Shown one piece after another: positions 7,005 to 8,138 of a DNA stretch of 8,138 nucleotides (positions are counted from its first letter, which is position 1; each line of letters starts with the position of its first letter). This DNA is from Acidimicrobiaceae bacterium. GTDB taxonomy: Bacteria; Actinomycetota; Acidimicrobiia; Acidimicrobiales; RAAP-2. Position numbers and translations under genes: made by a program. A model generated the notes under the pieces. The model searched no databases, had not been told where the DNA came from, and saw nothing but the letters and a program-made list of their open reading frames with translations. The DNA is taken from assembly GCA_003131665.1 (NCBI GenBank), contig PKWA01000075.1, positions 8,351 through 16,488 of the forward strand, in the 5' to 3' direction.

Positions 7005-8138
7005 AGCAGGGCCCCCGTCGCCGCCGGACGCGAACCGGCCATCAAGAGTCCGAAGTCCTCTCGACTCGTGGTCGGCGGCACGATGTCCTGGATCATTCCG
7101 TCGTAGAGGACGGCTACGCGGTCGCCGAGCGCGATGACCTCATCGAGCTCGCTGGACACGATCACCACCGCCGCACCTTCGTCACGGAGTGCGACGATTT
7201 GGCGGTGCATGAACTCGATCGACCCTACGTCGAGTCCGCGAGTGGGCTGAGAGCAGATCAAGACCTTGAGCTCACGTGAGAGCTCACGCGCCATGACGAC
7301 CTTTTGTTGGTTCCCGCCCGAAAGGGCGCTCAGTGGCTCGGCCTCGCTCTGGGCACGAATGTCGTACTCGGCGATGCGGTGAGTACCATTTTCCGCGATC
7401 GCCTTCAGCTTTCGGCCCCACCACGCCTTGTACTGCGGACTACCCAGTTGGTCGAGGACGAGGTTGTCCGCAATCGACATCGTCAGCACCAGGCCGTGGC
7501 GCTGTCGGTCCTCAGGGACATGGCCAACGCCAGCGCCGAGCACGTCACGCACCGATTGGCCAACAAGTTCCATCCCGTTCAGCACCACCGAACCCGCCGT
7601 CGTGCGTCGCAGTCCGGTCAATGCCTCGACGAGCTCGGTCTGTCCGTTTCCCTGCACGCCCGCGAATGCGAGGATCTCACCCGCGCGAACCTCGAACGAA
7701 ACGCCCTTCACCGCGGTCAGGCCCCGATCGTCCTGAACGAAGAGATTCGTGACCTCGAAGACCACGTCGCCGATCTTCGCAGTGGGCTTGGCGACGACGA
7801 GACTGACGTCGCGGCCCACCATCATCGTGGCGAGTGCGGCCTCGTTGGTCTCCGCTGGCGTAGTCGTGCCCACGACCTCGCCGAGGCGCATCACGGTGAT
7901 GACGTCGGCGATTTCGAGGACTTCTTTCAATTTGTGCGTGATGAAGATGATGGACTTGCCCTGGGACTTCAACGTGCGCATGACTACCATCAGCGCGTCG
8001 GCCTCTTGCGGCGTGAGGACGGCCGTCGGCTCGTCGAGTATGAGGATCTCGGCGTTGTGGCTAAGGGCCTTAAGAATCTCGACGCGCTGCTGCGTGCCGA
8101 TGGGCAGGTTCTCGATCGTGGCGGAGGGGTCGATGACG
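7001..8138 (-). CDS. Nucleoside-type ABC transporter ATP-binding protein (NupO/YufO-like), N-terminus cut by window edge
   Basis: Cytoplasmic ATPase with two fused nucleotide-binding domains that powers the two permeases. The window holds the last 378 residues; about 130 N-terminal residues, including the first Walker A, lie beyond the right edge. NBD1 shows the family's variant signature (LPIGTQQRVEILKAL), Walker B with Asp-Glu in LILDEPTAVL (bases 8030-8035) and a switch histidine in FITHKL. NBD2 is degenerate: its Walker A reads GVQGNGQT (7637-7660) with Gln in place of the lysine, and its Walker B reads LICSQPTRGLD, with Ser-Gln (7247-7252) in place of Asp-Glu. Its signature LSGGNQQKV is intact. 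This asymmetry is typical of the sugar/nucleoside (RbsA- and YufO-like) ATPases. The in-frame ATG at 7990 lies just after NBD1's Walker B and is not the start. It is the most upstream importer gene visible; the substrate-binding lipoprotein probably lies further right. Confidence 0.92.
   Translation of the reverse strand, partial: VIDPSATIENLPIGTQQRVEILKALSHNAEILILDEPTAVLTPQEADALMVVMRTLKSQGKSIIFITHKLKEVLEIADVITVMRLGEVVGTTTPAETNEAALATMMVGRDVSLVVAKPTAKIGDVVFEVTNLFVQDDRGLTAVKGVSFEVRAGEILAFAGVQGNGQTELVEALTGLRRTTAGSVVLNGMELVGQSVRDVLGAGVGHVPEDRQRHGLVLTMSIADNLVLDQLGSPQYKAWWGRKLKAIAENGTHRIAEYDIRAQSEAEPLSALSGGNQQKVVMARELSRELKVLICSQPTRGLDVGSIEFMHRQIVALRDEGAAVVIVSSELDEVIALGDRVAVLYDGMIQDIVPPTTSREDFGLLMAGSRPAATGALL

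Noticed and set aside
4306..7137. Several long plus-strand open frames opposite the permeases.
   Set aside because: High G+C third positions in the real genes leave antisense frames open; none has a recognisable domain or ribosome site.
1134..8041. TCGTCGAGTA recurs at about 1140, 1991 and 8031, suggesting a dispersed repeat.
   Set aside because: Each copy encodes the conserved Walker B stretch LLDEP or ILDEP of an ABC ATPase, so protein conservation explains it.

Overview
The window is ordinary bacterial chromosome of about 60% G+C, densely packed with genes and without RNA genes, mobile elements or CRISPR. The EttA protein looks more like actinobacterial than proteobacterial EttA (C-terminal DADQPHR-type tail, FGFKG.DQQK and ISGGERNR motifs). 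GTG is a probable start codon, and one gene seems to have a leaderless promoter. I infer an actinomycetote; the class cannot be fixed from this stretch.

Layout, left to right. (1) Positions 1-844, minus strand: most of a kynureninase (KynU), its C-terminus beyond the left edge. (2) 877-2556, minus: a complete ABC-F ribosome factor EttA, 32 bp upstream of kynU and probably co-transcribed with it. (3) 2557-2637: a short divergent promoter region with an inverted repeat over a likely -10 box. (4) 2638-4086, plus: a 14-helix MFS exporter of the DHA2 (EmrB/QacA) type. (5) 4087-4197: a convergent gap with a bulged hairpin, a possible terminator. (6) 4198-8138, minus: three genes of a BMP/NupNOPQ-type nucleoside ABC importer, in transcription order ATPase (N-terminus beyond the right edge), permease 1, permease 2. 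Each junction is an ATGA overlap.

How the genes work together: the three importer genes form one coupled operon end, with two permeases and one double-NBD ATPase making one membrane complex. The substrate-binding lipoprotein expected for the family is not in the window and may lie further right. Kynureninase (tryptophan/kynurenine catabolism), EttA (translation under low energy) and the MFS exporter have no evident functional link to the importer.

I found no previously undescribed system. The points most worth a second look are the roughly 200-residue membrane extension on permease 2, the operator-like inverted repeat at the apparently leaderless MFS promoter, and the convergent hairpin.
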